DNA of 42,927 bases from Pedobacter sp. ASV17 (GTDB lineage Bacteria; Bacteroidota; Bacteroidia; Sphingobacteriales; Sphingobacteriaceae): the NCBI RefSeq assembly GCF_016429065.1, contig NZ_JAELTX010000035.1, positions 1 to 42,927 on the forward strand. Direction: 5' to 3'. The position numbers and the translations under genes were made by a program. Below are positions 23,880-31,684 of this stretch, piece by piece (within the stretch, counting starts at the first letter, position 1; each line of letters opens with the position of its first letter). A model generated the notes under the pieces. It was not told where the DNA came from. It saw only the letters and a program-made list of their open reading frames with translations, and made no database searches.

Positions 23880-23964
23880 CTTTGCGTTCTTCGCGATACT
23901 CTTATTTTTCTTTGCGGTTAAATTTAACACAAAGGTTATAGAAGTTGTCGCGAAGTGCGCAAAG
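23880..23964. repeat. CTTTGCG-type inverted repeat, copy A
   Basis: CTTTGCGTTCTTCGCGA (23880-23896) pairs with TCGCGAAGTGCGCAAAG (23948-23964), 15 of 17 positions. Between them lies CTTTGCGGTTAAA. The element recurs at 24001-24046 and, inverted, at 25725-25815. It is not linked to any gene in the window and looks like a dispersed hairpin family. Confidence 0.8.
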
Positions 23965-24000
23965 CTTATAAATGAATAAATTGATAACTTAATAACACTA

Positions 24001-24046
24001 GTCTTTGCGTTCTTCGCAATCCACTTATTTTTTCTTTGCGGTTATA
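24001..24046. repeat. CTTTGCG-type repeat, copy B (single arm)
   Basis: GTCTTTGCGTTCTTCGCAAT (24001-24020), then CTTATTTTTTCTTTGCGGTT, repeats the left part of copy A in direct orientation about 122 bp away. The opposing arm is missing. Together the two copies fill most of the 272-nt gap before the next gene. Confidence 0.8.
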
Positions 24047-24135
24047 ACTTTACACTTTACAAAGATGAATGCCCTGTTATTGTTAATAAATGTTATCATG
24101 ATAAGAACACTACATTATTTTACGTTAATTTGAAT

Positions 24136-24816
24136 ATGAAAGTTTTAAAGCTTATTGTAGCCCTTTGTTTGCTGGTACTAGGTGCTAAGGCACAAGATGC
24201 CGTACTCATTAGCGAAGGTAATTTTGTAAGGGGCGAAATCAAAGGAACTAATTTTGAATCTGTTTTTATACAGATAGAAGACCAAGGCGTTAAAGAATAT
24301 AAAGCCAAGGATATTAAATCTTTTTTGTGGAATGGCGATACTTATGAAAGTAAGCCAATCATCGTCGGTAAAAAAGCGGCGATTAAATTTTTCAAATTGA
24401 TAGAGGGTGGCAAGGTTAATCTTTATGCTTATGGAAGTACCTCTGGAGTAGAAGAACCAACAAAACAACCTCGGGTAAAAGCTCGTCCTTCCGTAGGATT
24501 GGGAATGGGAACTGGTGGCCTAGGAGGAGGATTGGGTGGAGGTGTAAGTATTAATTTGGGCGGTCGTAGATCGGGACCAGAGCAACCCGCAGGTGCAGCA
24601 CCGAAAGCTAAAGTTTTCTATTTTATTGAAAAACCAGGAACGGGACCTATACAAGAGATTGCAGCAGACGGGTCGAAAACGGCGGCAACTAAAGCCTTGT
24701 TGCTTCAAAAACTTACTGGAGACGAAGGCTTAACGGAAAGTATTAAAGCCACCGATTTTTTTGATGAAAAAATGCTGATTGCCTTGGTGAAATCGTATAA
24801 CGAATCTGTGAAGTAA
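24136..24816 (+). CDS. Hypothetical exported protein with Gly-rich linker
   Basis: A 226-residue exported protein. The signal peptide MKVLKLIVALCLLVLGAKAQ precedes a small N-terminal domain (LISEGNFVRGEIKGTNFESVF...IKSFLWNGDTYESKP). This resembles the short beta-domains that describe surface-layer or matrix-type modules, but no family is assigned. A flexible glycine-rich linker (about 115-150, VGLGMGTGGLGGGLGGGVS) and a C-terminal alpha/beta segment (KVFYFIEKPGTGPIQEI) follow. The frame also opens at a TTG two codons earlier, but the ATG at 24136 fits the signal peptide. It ends 6 nt from a convergent gene. Confidence 0.7.
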   Translation: MKVLKLIVALCLLVLGAKAQDAVLISEGNFVRGEIKGTNFESVFIQIEDQGVKEYKAKDIKSFLWNGDTYESKPIIVGKKAAIKFFKLIEGGKVNLYAYGSTSGVEEPTKQPRVKARPSVGLGMGTGGLGGGLGGGVSINLGGRRSGPEQPAGAAPKAKVFYFIEKPGTGPIQEIAADGSKTAATKALLLQKLTGDEGLTESIKATDFFDEKMLIALVKSYNESVK

Positions 24817-24822
24817 AGCTTG

Positions 24823-25359
24823 TTAGCGGTTAATGTTTTTTGATGGATTGATGGCTAAGCCCAGCGCCAACAGGATAAGCCCTATAATAGACATGAAAAT
24901 CAGCAAATTTTGACTCTTAAGTCTTACGTCTTGAAGGTGAATCTCAGTTTTGCCGTCTAAATCTAGTCTGAAAATTTCGGGCTTGCCTTCACTAAGGAAG
25001 CTTTTCCTAAACCATACAGTTGCCGTTTTTGTATTTTTTAGTGCTTCGTTTAAGTTGTAATGTGGTATATCGGAATTATAGGTATTAATACTACCTAAAT
25101 TTTCTCTTAGGTAAAATATTTGCGGAGATCCAGTTAGCTTAAATTCTAAAGAACTTCTTTTGCTTTTAGTTTCGGTAATCCCCTTTTTGTTAACGATATC
25201 TTCCACGTAAGCGCTACTGTAAGCTATCTTCCCTTGTATTTTTGTAAGCTGGCTTTCTGAAATAATAGCAGAGGGTAAAAAAAGAAAACAGGCAATTAGG
25301 ATGATACTTACACCGCTGATTGTCGCTTTATTTTTAAAAAGAAGACTAAAGTACTTCAT
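24823..25359 (-). CDS. Hypothetical membrane protein, two TM segments
   Basis: A 178-residue protein with TM helices at about 15-33 (SGVSIILIACFLFLPSAII) and 152-171 (LLIFMSIIGLILLALGLAI) and a central extracytoplasmic domain of about 115 residues. That domain has beta-strand-like segments (KIQGKIAYSSAYVEDIV, LEFKLTGSPQIFYLREN, KPEIFRLDLDGKTEIHLQD). The layout resembles small membrane proteins with an OB/PH-like insert, but no family can be named. The gene is 6 nt behind the SelW-like gene, so the two are probably co-transcribed. Confidence 0.7.
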   Translation of the reverse strand: MKYFSLLFKNKATISGVSIILIACFLFLPSAIISESQLTKIQGKIAYSSAYVEDIVNKKGITETKSKRSSLEFKLTGSPQIFYLRENLGSINTYNSDIPHYNLNEALKNTKTATVWFRKSFLSEGKPEIFRLDLDGKTEIHLQDVRLKSQNLLIFMSIIGLILLALGLAINPSKNINR

Positions 25360-25365
25360 TGTTGC

Positions 25366-25647
25366 TTAGGCCCTGTCTGAATGTCCCAAAGATTTTTCGG
25401 GGCAGGCAATATCTCTAACCAGTTGCTTCAGCTCCTTAATTTCTGGAAATCCTCCTTTAGTTTTTCGATCAAAAATCAAATCGTTGTTAATAGAAATGAG
25501 AAAAGTTCCACTGGTTTCGCTGGGTTTTAGGGTAACACCGCCGAGTTCTTCAGAAAAAGTAGTGAGTAGTTCTTGTGCAAAATAAGCTGAACGTAACATC
25601 CAGCCACATTTTGGACAATATTCTATGGTAACAATGGGCTTTTGCAT
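25366..25647 (-). CDS. SelT/SelW/SelH (Rdx) family thioredoxin-fold protein
   Basis: A 93-residue Rdx-family protein. The redox motif C11-P-K-C14 follows the first strand (IVTIEYCPKCGWMLRSAYFAQELL), corresponding to CxxU in animal selenoprotein W; here both positions are cysteine (or conventional codons), so no selenocysteine is needed. The second half has FLISINNDLIFDRKTKGGFPEIKELKQLVRD, with the usual GGFP turn. A cytosolic thiol-redox role is likely; partners are unknown. It is just upstream of the two-TM gene and downstream of a repeat region. Confidence 0.9.
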   Translation of the reverse strand: MQKPIVTIEYCPKCGWMLRSAYFAQELLTTFSEELGGVTLKPSETSGTFLISINNDLIFDRKTKGGFPEIKELKQLVRDIACPEKSLGHSDRA

Positions 25648-25704
25648 AAAAAAATATAAAGCTTTAAAGCTGCTGCTGAAATAAATCTGACACGTTCAAT
25701 AACC

Positions 25705-25815
25705 AACTTACGAAGTTTCTAAAACCTTTGCGTCACTTTGCGATAACTTCGATAACCTTCGCGGTAAAACTTCTAACCGCAAAGAAAATAAGATGTTTGC
25801 GAAGAACGCAAAGAC
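25705..25815. repeat. REP remnant plus inverted CTTTGCG-type repeat, copy C
   Basis: ACTTACGAAGTTTCTAAAAC (25705-25724) is one arm and the loop of the RAYT-associated REP, without its partner arm. It runs directly into CTTTGCGTCACTTTGCGA (25726-25743), which pairs imperfectly with the reverse element at 25797-25813 (TTGCGAAGAACGCAAAG). AACCGCAAAGAAAATAAG in between matches copies A and B inverted. Two repeat families are thus joined head to tail. Confidence 0.75.
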
Positions 25816-25821
25816 TAAAAA

Positions 25822-26163
25822 CTATTGGTGCAAATCATCCCAGAACTCTACTGCTCTGCGATAGTGTGGAATGACAATAGAGCCACCAACCAAATTGGCA
25901 ATCATGAATATTTCATTCATTTCATCATTGGTCACTCCTTCGTTGTAGCATTTTTCCAAATGGTATTTAATGCAGTCATCACACCTTAATACCATAGAAG
26001 CCACTAGGCCTAGCATTTCCTTTGTCTTTACATTCAAAGCGCCGTCGGCATAAGAGGTGGTGTCCAACGCAAAGAAACGTTTGATATTGGTGTTGGCCGT
26101 TTCCATTACCCTATCGTTCATTTTAGTACGATAGTTATTAAATTCTTCTACTAATTTTCCCAT
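25822..26163 (-). CDS. Carboxymuconolactone decarboxylase/AhpD-like protein
   Basis: A 113-residue all-helical CMD-domain protein. The AhpD-type redox signature C61-D-D-C64-I-K-Y-H68 is present, with the helix ending EKCYNEGVTNDEMNEIFMIANLVGGSIVIPHYRRAVEFW. CxxC/His members act as alkylhydroperoxidase-type antioxidants or disulfide reductants. True decarboxylases usually lack this CxxC, so a thiol-peroxidase-related role is favoured. It is third in a minus-strand run after trmB and the alkyltransferase-like gene. Confidence 0.88.
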   Translation of the reverse strand: MGKLVEEFNNYRTKMNDRVMETANTNIKRFFALDTTSYADGALNVKTKEMLGLVASMVLRCDDCIKYHLEKCYNEGVTNDEMNEIFMIANLVGGSIVIPHYRRAVEFWDDLHQ

Positions 26164-26187
26164 GTTAATTTTGTTGATTAGTTGTTT

Positions 26188-26242
26188 GGTTTTTTTGTTG
26201 GTTAGATTTCCAAAAAACTAAAAAACCAACCACCCAAAAAAC
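26188..26242. repeat. GGTTTTTT-type inverted repeat
   Basis: GGTTTTTTTGTTGGTTAG (26188-26205) faces CTAAAAAACCAACC...AAAAAACC (26218-26242) as an imperfect hairpin between the alkyltransferase-like and AhpD-like genes. A single related arm (GGTTTTTTGGTTGGTTTG) lies at about 20097-20114 between polA and the MORN/TonB-C gene. Confidence 0.55.
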
Positions 26243-26246
26243 CACA

Positions 26247-26573
26247 TTATATTTCCTGCAAAGGATCCCAAAACACTTTCTTGAAATTCTTTATTTTATC
26301 GTTAACTACAGTAATGCCTTCTTTTTCCAATAATTCCTGCATCAATGTTGGAGGCGAAAAGTGAAATCTTCCTGTAAGTAGTCCGCTACTGTTCACTACC
26401 CTATGTGCTGGAATTTTAGGACTGGCCGAGCCCGCATAGGCCATGGCATGACCCACCATTCTCGAGGAATTGGCTACGCCTAAAGCTTTAGCAATAGCGC
26501 CATAAGAAGTAACTCTCCCCTTGGGTATTAGCCTTACCACTTCGTAAACCTGATCATAGAAATTAGCATCCAT
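26247..26573 (-). CDS. Alkyltransferase-like protein (ATL), cysteine replaced by alanine
   Basis: A 108-residue MGMT-family C-terminal domain. The helix-turn-helix (GRVTSYGAIAKALGVANSSRMVGHAM, with the likely Arg finger at Arg38) and the active-site loop KIPAHRVVNSSG are clear, but the alkyl-accepting Cys of PCHR is Ala56. Such ATL proteins bind O6-alkylguanine without repairing it and pass the lesion to nucleotide-excision repair. The protein is therefore a damage sensor rather than a methyltransferase. It lies downstream of trmB, separated by a large hairpin repeat. Confidence 0.92.
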   Translation of the reverse strand: MDANFYDQVYEVVRLIPKGRVTSYGAIAKALGVANSSRMVGHAMAYAGSASPKIPAHRVVNSSGLLTGRFHFSPPTLMQELLEKEGITVVNDKIKNFKKVFWDPLQEI

Positions 26574-26603
26574 TGTAAGTCAAAATTTATACCTAGTGTG
26601 TTC

Positions 26604-26746
26604 GTCATTTCGATCGTAGAGAGAATTGAAAATCAGCAAAGCTAAATCTAGCAAGATGCCTATAAAACTATTCGTTAGATTTAACTTCGTTGATTTTCAA
26701 TTTACTTCGTAGAGCTTCGGTTCTCCTCATTCTTCGTCGAAATGAC
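26604..26746. repeat. 143-bp nested inverted repeat
   Basis: Three nested arm pairs share a common centre: GTCATTTCGA (26604-26613) with TCGAAATGAC (26737-26746), AATTGAAAATCA (26624-26635) with TGATTTTCAATT (26691-26702), and TAAATCTA (26643-26650) with TAGATTTA (26676-26683). All pairs are perfect. It occupies almost the whole gap between trmB (ending at 26753) and the ATL gene and would form a long hairpin in the transcript. Confidence 0.88.
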
Positions 26747-26752
26747 GGAAAG

Positions 26753-27403
26753 TTAATTAAACGAAAACTGAATATAATTAATGTTTTTGTCCTTTTTAAG
26801 ATAGATGTTTTCGTAATGTGTTTTAATGGAAAGCACCTCGTCTACCAAATCAGATTGGTACAAATGGTCGGTGTCTTTATGGGTAAGTAATTCCAGTTCT
26901 GCTACCTTTTCCTTGGTGTAGCCATACAATCCATCGTTGTCTGTTTTAAGGTTGATTTTGCCACCATCGCGAAGCAATATCTTGTATTTTGACAAGAAAA
27001 ACGGAGAAGTTAAACGCTTGCGTTCTCTACTGATTTGAGGCTGTGGATCGGCAAAAGTGATCCAAATTTCATCAATCTCCTTTTCGCCAAAATAGTCCAG
27101 TAAATCCTCAATTTGTATGCGCAGAAAAGCTAAGTTACTAATGCCTTCCTCTACTCCTGTTTTGGCTCCACGCCAAATTCTATTCCCTTTTAAATCTACC
27201 CCGATAAAGTTTTTTTCTGGAAATAACTTGGCAAGGTTAACGGCATATTCGCCTTTTCCACAAGCCAATTCCACGACAACGGGCTGGTCGTTTTTAAAAT
27301 GATCTTTGGCCCATTTGCCCTTTAAAACTTTTCCTGCTTCTAACTGATATACGTTTGGAAAGGTGTTGATTTCAGCAAACTTTCTTAATTTATCTTTTCC
27401 CAC
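26753..27403 (-). CDS. trmB: tRNA (guanine-N7)-methyltransferase TrmB
   Basis: Class I SAM-dependent enzyme that methylates G46 in the variable loop of tRNA. The 216 residues include motif I VELACGKGEYAVNLAKLFPE, the strand FIGVDLKGNRIWRGAK and motif ITFADPQPQISRERKRLTSP. This last normally reads FPDPxPK; the Phe-Pro is Phe-Ala here, while the catalytic Asp is kept. KINLKTDNDGLYGYT follows. The N-terminus MGKDKLRKFAEINTFPNV is the Bacteroidota form. It is the first gene of the minus-strand run toward 24.8 kb. Confidence 0.94.
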   Translation of the reverse strand: MGKDKLRKFAEINTFPNVYQLEAGKVLKGKWAKDHFKNDQPVVVELACGKGEYAVNLAKLFPEKNFIGVDLKGNRIWRGAKTGVEEGISNLAFLRIQIEDLLDYFGEKEIDEIWITFADPQPQISRERKRLTSPFFLSKYKILLRDGGKINLKTDNDGLYGYTKEKVAELELLTHKDTDHLYQSDLVDEVLSIKTHYENIYLKKDKNINYIQFSFN

Positions 27404-27472
27404 TTTTAAAAATTAATGCACAAAAGTAAGATTTAATTGTTAAAGTGATAGGCCCGTTATGCTTGGAACGGC

Positions 27473-27501
27473 TTTGTTTTGAGATTTATTTGTTACTTTT
27501 G
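27473..27501 (+). promoter_or_regulatory. Promoter of the toxin-antitoxin operon
   Basis: TTTG (27473-27476), 17 nt, then TACTTTTG (27494-27501), a full TAnnTTTG match. The antitoxin ATG is 18 nt downstream. Confidence 0.7.
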
Positions 27502-27519
27502 AGTAAGAAAATTAGAGAT

Positions 27520-27753
27520 ATGGATGCGAGCACTTTAGATAAGAAAATTGAGCTAATACAGTGGTTGTCTACCTTGGAAGATAAATCCATCATCGAAAAG
27601 CTTTTGCAGTTTCGTAACCAAGAAAATAAGGAATGGTGGGATTCTATTTCTGACGCAGAGCAAATTTCAATTGAAAAGGGCTTAGCTGATTCCAAAGAAG
27701 GAAAAGTGCATTCTCATGCAGAAGCTAGAAAGCTTTATGAAAAATGGTTATAA
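27520..27753 (+). CDS. Antitoxin of a RelE/ParE-type module
   Basis: A 77-residue helical protein beginning MDASTLDKKIELIQWLSTLEDKSII and ending IEKGLADSKEGKVHSHAEARKLYEKWL. The N-terminal helix likely dimerises. The acidic middle (NQENKEWWDSISDAEQ) and the C-terminal KGLADSKEGKVHSHAEARK segment are typical of Bacteroidota antitoxins paired with RelE/ParE toxins. The open frame extends upstream to 27445, but that stretch contains the promoter and the ATG at 27520 fits. It overlaps the toxin gene by 17 nt, showing translational coupling. Confidence 0.8.
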   Translation: MDASTLDKKIELIQWLSTLEDKSIIEKLLQFRNQENKEWWDSISDAEQISIEKGLADSKEGKVHSHAEARKLYEKWL

Positions 27754-28036
27754 GGTAGTTTGGACAGCTAACGCTTTGGAGGAGTTGGCGGAAACACTTA
27801 AATATCTTAAAAATAACTTTTCAGATAAGGAAATTAAAAGACTTGCGCTAAGGATAGAGAATGTGGCTGAGTTGATTTCCAAAAATCCCTCATTATTTGC
27901 TAAATCTGAAGTTAAAGACATCTGTCGTGTGCCTATTCTTAAATTCAATACCATGTATTATCGGGTTCTAGCAGATGAGGTTCATGTTTTGTCTTTTTTT
28001 TCTAACCGTCAAGCACCTCAAAGGAATAAGATTTAA
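27737..28036 (+). CDS. RelE/ParE superfamily toxin
   Basis: A 99-residue type II toxin-like protein. YKVVWTANALEELAETLKYLKNNF gives the first strand and helix of the RelE/ParE fold, and the C-terminal ICRVPILKFNTMYYRVLADEVHVLSFFSNRQAP gives the strand pair with basic residues. The family either cleaves ribosome-bound mRNA (RelE) or inhibits gyrase (ParE); the sequence does not settle which. The ATG at 27737, inside the end of the antitoxin gene, is chosen over the in-frame ATG at 27716 because the fold starts there. The operon is compact, with its own promoter. Confidence 0.85.
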   Translation: MKNGYKVVWTANALEELAETLKYLKNNFSDKEIKRLALRIENVAELISKNPSLFAKSEVKDICRVPILKFNTMYYRVLADEVHVLSFFSNRQAPQRNKI

Positions 28037-28234
28037 TGATCTATTTCGTTCTTAGTGCGAAGTAACTATTACGGAAATTGAGGGTCTTAATAAGAAACTT
28101 AACGTTTTATTAAGATTTACGTGCTGCCAAACTATTTAACTTGCGAAAAAAATTAATGATTGCATAGGGGTATGTGCAGTTCTTGCTGTCATATCATTAA
28201 AAACCATTAATTAACAACAAATCCCAACACATAA

Positions 28235-30553
28235 ATGACATCGAAAATTTTTAAACTACTCGTCCCTCTCCTCTTTATCTCCTTCTTATCCTTTGCTCAA
28301 CAAACTTTTAAAATTTCAGGTCGTGTAAAATCTTCCGATGGAGCCATTGAGGCGGCTACCATCCATATTGTGGAAGAAAAACGTAACATCATGACCGATA
28401 GCCTCGGCTATTATGATGTGGAACTTAAAGCAGGAAATTACACCTTCTTGATCAGTGCTGTGGGAATGAATACGCTCCGTAAATCAGTAAAAGCGAATAA
28501 AAATCATACCGTTGATTTTGACTTGGAAGACAGCGCCAACAATCTCGACGAAATTGTGATCTCTACCACCAGGGATGATCGAAGCTTGGCCAGCCCACAA
28601 ATGGGTGCTGAGCGTTTGACCATGAAAGCCATTAAAAACATTCCGCTTATTTTTGGTGAGCGTGATGTGATGAAGGCCATCCAATTACTGCCAGGCATCA
28701 AGTCGGCAGGGGAAGGTGGCGCTGGTATTTATGTGCGTGGTGGTTCGGCAGACCAAAACTTGGTGTTGATGGACGATGTGCCCGTTTACAATGCCGCACA
28801 CTTATTAGGTTTTTTCTCCACCTTCAATCCTGATGCGGTAGAAGACATCACTGTTTACAAAACAGGTATGCCCTCGCAATATGGTGGTCGTTTATCTTCT
28901 GTATTGGATATCAAAATGCGACAAGGCGATGCCGAGAAGTTTTCAGCTTCGGGAGGTATTGGCTTAATATCTTCTAAACTTACCTTGGAAGGCCCTATCA
29001 AAAAGGAAAAGTCTTCTTTCTTGGTTTCTGCCAGAAGAACTTATGTAGATGCTTTATTGAAGCTATCGCCCGATAGTACCATTAACCAAAACACCATGTA
29101 TTTCTATGATGTAAATGGTAGAGCTGATTTTCAATTGGGCGAAAATGACAAGTTAACTTTCAGTGGATATTTAGGTAGCGACAAATTAGGTATCGCTAAA
29201 ACCTTTGGACTAAGCTGGGGAAATGCCATCGCTAGTGCGCAATGGAAACACCAATATTCTTCAAAATTAAACTCCTCTACCATTGCATCTTTTACGCGCT
29301 ATCAAAATAAAATCGAAATCAATACGGGAATCGATAACGTACAGATTTATTCACAACTGAATGATTGGGCCTTAAAGCACAACTTCTTTTGGCAGGCCTC
29401 TGATAAGAACTTGGTGAAATTCGGGTTTAATTCTATCTATCATAAAGTAACGCCAGGAGAAATTAGCTCTGAAGGGCCATCGAGTTACAATCCTGTAAAC
29501 TATCAGGAAAGATTTTCATTGGAAAACGCCGTGTTTGCTTCAAGTGATTGGCAGGCAACCGAGAAACTTAACATTGGTTTTGGGGTTCGTTTAACAGGTT
29601 TCAGTGTATTGGGTGGCGGCGATTTCTTGACTGTTGATCCTAGCGGGAATGTGACTAATTCAACCTATTATAAAAAAGGCGAAGTAGTGAAGACCTACCT
29701 GAATTTGGAGCCTCGTTTATCGCTAAGTTATCTGTTGAATGCACAAAGTTCTGTGAAAGCATCGTATGTGAGAAATGCGCAGAACATGCACATGATTTCT
29801 AACTCTACGTCAAGCAGGCCGAGCGACAAATGGTTGCCAAGTTCATTGATGGTAAAACCAGAAGTTTCAGATCAATTTGCGGTAGGATACTACAGAAATT
29901 TATTTGACAACGCTTTTGAATTGAACGTAGAAAGCTATTACAAAACCATGGACAACCAAATCGACTATCGTGATGGTGCCGAGACTTTCAACTCCGATAA
30001 TATCGAAACACAATTGTTGTACGGTATTGGCAGGGCCTATGGTTTAGAGGTGTTGTTTAAAAAGAAAAAGGGTGATTTTACAGGTTGGTTAAGCTATACA
30101 CTTTCTAAAACAGAAAGACAGATTGATGGCATTAACGGTGGCAGATGGTACAATGCCCGTCAAGACCGTACACATGAAGTTGCCTTGGTAGGTTCATACC
30201 AATTGAATAAAAGATGGAGCTTGTCGGCCTCGTGGATTTATTACACTGGGGATGCCATTACCTTCCCAACTGGAAAATATAACATGGATGGTCAAGTATT
30301 CTTTTATTACACCGATAGAAATACTTATCGCATGCCATCTTATCACCGTTTAGATTTGGGCGCAAACCTTCAATTGAAAAAGAGAAAGAATTTTAGTTCA
30401 GAACTATCGTTCAGTTTGTACAACGCTTATGGCAGAAAGAATGCCTACATGATTAATTTCCGCGAAGCAGAAAACGATCCTTCGAGAACAGAAGTGGTGC
30501 GTACCACCTTGTTCCAATTCTTGCCTTCCGTTTCTTATAATTTCAAATTTTAA
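28235..30553 (+). CDS. TonB-dependent receptor with carboxypeptidase-like N-domain
   Basis: A 772-residue outer-membrane receptor: signal peptide (LLFISFLSFAQ), a CarboxypepD_reg-like beta-sandwich (about 24-100, FKISGRVKSSDGAIEAATIH), then a plug domain (about 115-230). The plug has the motifs AIQLLPGIKSAGEGGAGIYV, RGGSADQNLVLMDDVPVYN and GGRLSSVLDI. A 22-strand-type barrel ends with an aromatic residue (SVSYNFKF). It takes up a ligand with energy from TonB/ExbBD. It is shorter than SusC and, with the DUF4249 gene 11 nt downstream, belongs to the receptor/DUF4249 pairs of Bacteroidota. The ligand is unknown. Confidence 0.92.
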   Translation: MTSKIFKLLVPLLFISFLSFAQQTFKISGRVKSSDGAIEAATIHIVEEKRNIMTDSLGYYDVELKAGNYTFLISAVGMNTLRKSVKANKNHTVDFDLEDSANNLDEIVISTTRDDRSLASPQMGAERLTMKAIKNIPLIFGERDVMKAIQLLPGIKSAGEGGAGIYVRGGSADQNLVLMDDVPVYNAAHLLGFFSTFNPDAVEDITVYKTGMPSQYGGRLSSVLDIKMRQGDAEKFSASGGIGLISSKLTLEGPIKKEKSSFLVSARRTYVDALLKLSPDSTINQNTMYFYDVNGRADFQLGENDKLTFSGYLGSDKLGIAKTFGLSWGNAIASAQWKHQYSSKLNSSTIASFTRYQNKIEINTGIDNVQIYSQLNDWALKHNFFWQASDKNLVKFGFNSIYHKVTPGEISSEGPSSYNPVNYQERFSLENAVFASSDWQATEKLNIGFGVRLTGFSVLGGGDFLTVDPSGNVTNSTYYKKGEVVKTYLNLEPRLSLSYLLNAQSSVKASYVRNAQNMHMISNSTSSRPSDKWLPSSLMVKPEVSDQFAVGYYRNLFDNAFELNVESYYKTMDNQIDYRDGAETFNSDNIETQLLYGIGRAYGLEVLFKKKKGDFTGWLSYTLSKTERQIDGINGGRWYNARQDRTHEVALVGSYQLNKRWSLSASWIYYTGDAITFPTGKYNMDGQVFFYYTDRNTYRMPSYHRLDLGANLQLKKRKNFSSELSFSLYNAYGRKNAYMINFREAENDPSRTEVVRTTLFQFLPSVSYNFKF

Positions 30554-30564
30554 ACTCTCCCGAA

Positions 30565-31371
30565 ATGAATAACTTTAAATATATCCTTTCCTTGATTGCA
30601 ATAGTTGTTTGTCTTTCTTCATGCGAAGACGTCATCGAACTTAACTTAGATACTGCTGCCGAAAAATATGTGATCGAAGCTAATTTGACCGATCAGGCCA
30701 ATGGTGCAAAAGTGCTCCTTAGCAAAACCAAAAGTTTTAAAAGCTCCAATGATTTTGCAGGTGTTTCTGGTGCGGTCGTAGAAATTGAAGATCAACAGGG
30801 AAACATTACCCGAATTACCGAAAGCACCAATAAGGGTGTTTATACCCACGCTACTTTAAAAGGAATTCCAACTCAAACGTATAAGTTAAAAATAACGGTG
30901 GGTACCGAGGTATTTACTTCTACTTGCGTAATGCCTGCGGTAGTACCTCTGGAAGATGTTTATCAATATGAATTGAGTTTGTTTGATGGGCCTAGGATAT
31001 TCACACACGTAAAGTATACCGATCCTATTGGTGTGAAAAATTTCTATCGTTTTATCGAGTACAAAAACAATGTTTACACCAAATCCATCATGGCTTCAAA
31101 TGATGAATTCACGGATGGCAAACAAGTAAACCAAACTATCTTCCCTTATGAGTTTACCGATGAGACTAAACTTAAGAAGGGCGATAAAATCAAACTAGAA
31201 TTCCTCACCATCGACGAGCCTGTTTACAAATACTGGTTCAGCGTAGATAACGGTGCACAAGGAGGCGGTGATAGTGCGGCACCTGTTAACCCTGTAACCA
31301 ACATCAAAGGCGGGGCCATAGGGTATTTTAGCGCACACACTATACAAAGCAAAGAATACACCGTTAAATAA
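30565..31371 (+). CDS. DUF4249 family lipoprotein
   Basis: A 268-residue lipoprotein (lipobox VVCLSSC, Cys20), then CEDVIELNLDTAAEKYVIEANLTDQ, the characteristic N-terminus of DUF4249. Beta-rich repeats follow (VSGAVVEIEDQQGNITRITE, GIPTQTYKLKITVGTEVFTS). Members accompany TonB receptors and probably act as surface-exposed accessory lipoproteins, in a position analogous to SusD but unrelated in fold. The C-terminus (YFSAHTIQSKEYTVK) is complete. It is co-transcribed with the receptor and ends before a two-way terminator. Confidence 0.9.
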   Translation: MNNFKYILSLIAIVVCLSSCEDVIELNLDTAAEKYVIEANLTDQANGAKVLLSKTKSFKSSNDFAGVSGAVVEIEDQQGNITRITESTNKGVYTHATLKGIPTQTYKLKITVGTEVFTSTCVMPAVVPLEDVYQYELSLFDGPRIFTHVKYTDPIGVKNFYRFIEYKNNVYTKSIMASNDEFTDGKQVNQTIFPYEFTDETKLKKGDKIKLEFLTIDEPVYKYWFSVDNGAQGGGDSAAPVNPVTNIKGGAIGYFSAHTIQSKEYTVK

Positions 31372-31401
31372 ACTTTACCAACGAAATTGCTTCGCACCAT
31401 T

Positions 31402-31442
31402 CCAAATGTCCACGGGGATTGCATCTTCGCAAGGGCATTTGG
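31402..31442. terminator. Bidirectional terminator between convergent genes
   Basis: CCAAATGTCC (31402-31411) pairs with GGGCATTTGG (31433-31442), nine of ten plus one wobble, with an inner TTGC/GCAA pair. TTTTGTT follows on the plus side. It separates the DUF4249 gene from the minus-strand gene ending at 31448. Confidence 0.75.
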
Positions 31443-31447
31443 TTTTG

Positions 31448-31684
31448 TTAATAGTGGTCAATTTTGCTTTCGGGGTGGACAAACTGAAATACATTGCCTT
31501 CAAGTTTTTGATATACCGAGTTGCGGTTGGGCTCAATTAAGGTAAGTTCTTTATCGGAAACGTCTGTTTTAACCATGTAATAACCATTCTGTGTGGTGTA
31601 TTGACCTGAAGTGAGTTTGATTTGTGCGTTTACATTATTGGTGGTGAGGCAAAGTAATGAAACGGTTAGAAATCTTACGGGCAT
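31448..31684 (-). CDS. Small exported protein (78 aa)
   Basis: A 78-residue protein with a signal-peptide-like start (MPVRFLTVSLLCLTTNNVNAQ) and a beta-rich mature part (IKLTSGQYTTQNGYYMVKTD, DKELTLIEPNRNSVYQKLEG). No family is recognised. Its start overlaps the end of the upstream lipoprotein gene by 10 nt, indicating a two-gene operon. The overlap and signal peptide make it more credible than its length alone would. Confidence 0.6.
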   Translation of the reverse strand: MPVRFLTVSLLCLTTNNVNAQIKLTSGQYTTQNGYYMVKTDVSDKELTLIEPNRNSVYQKLEGNVFQFVHPESKIDHY

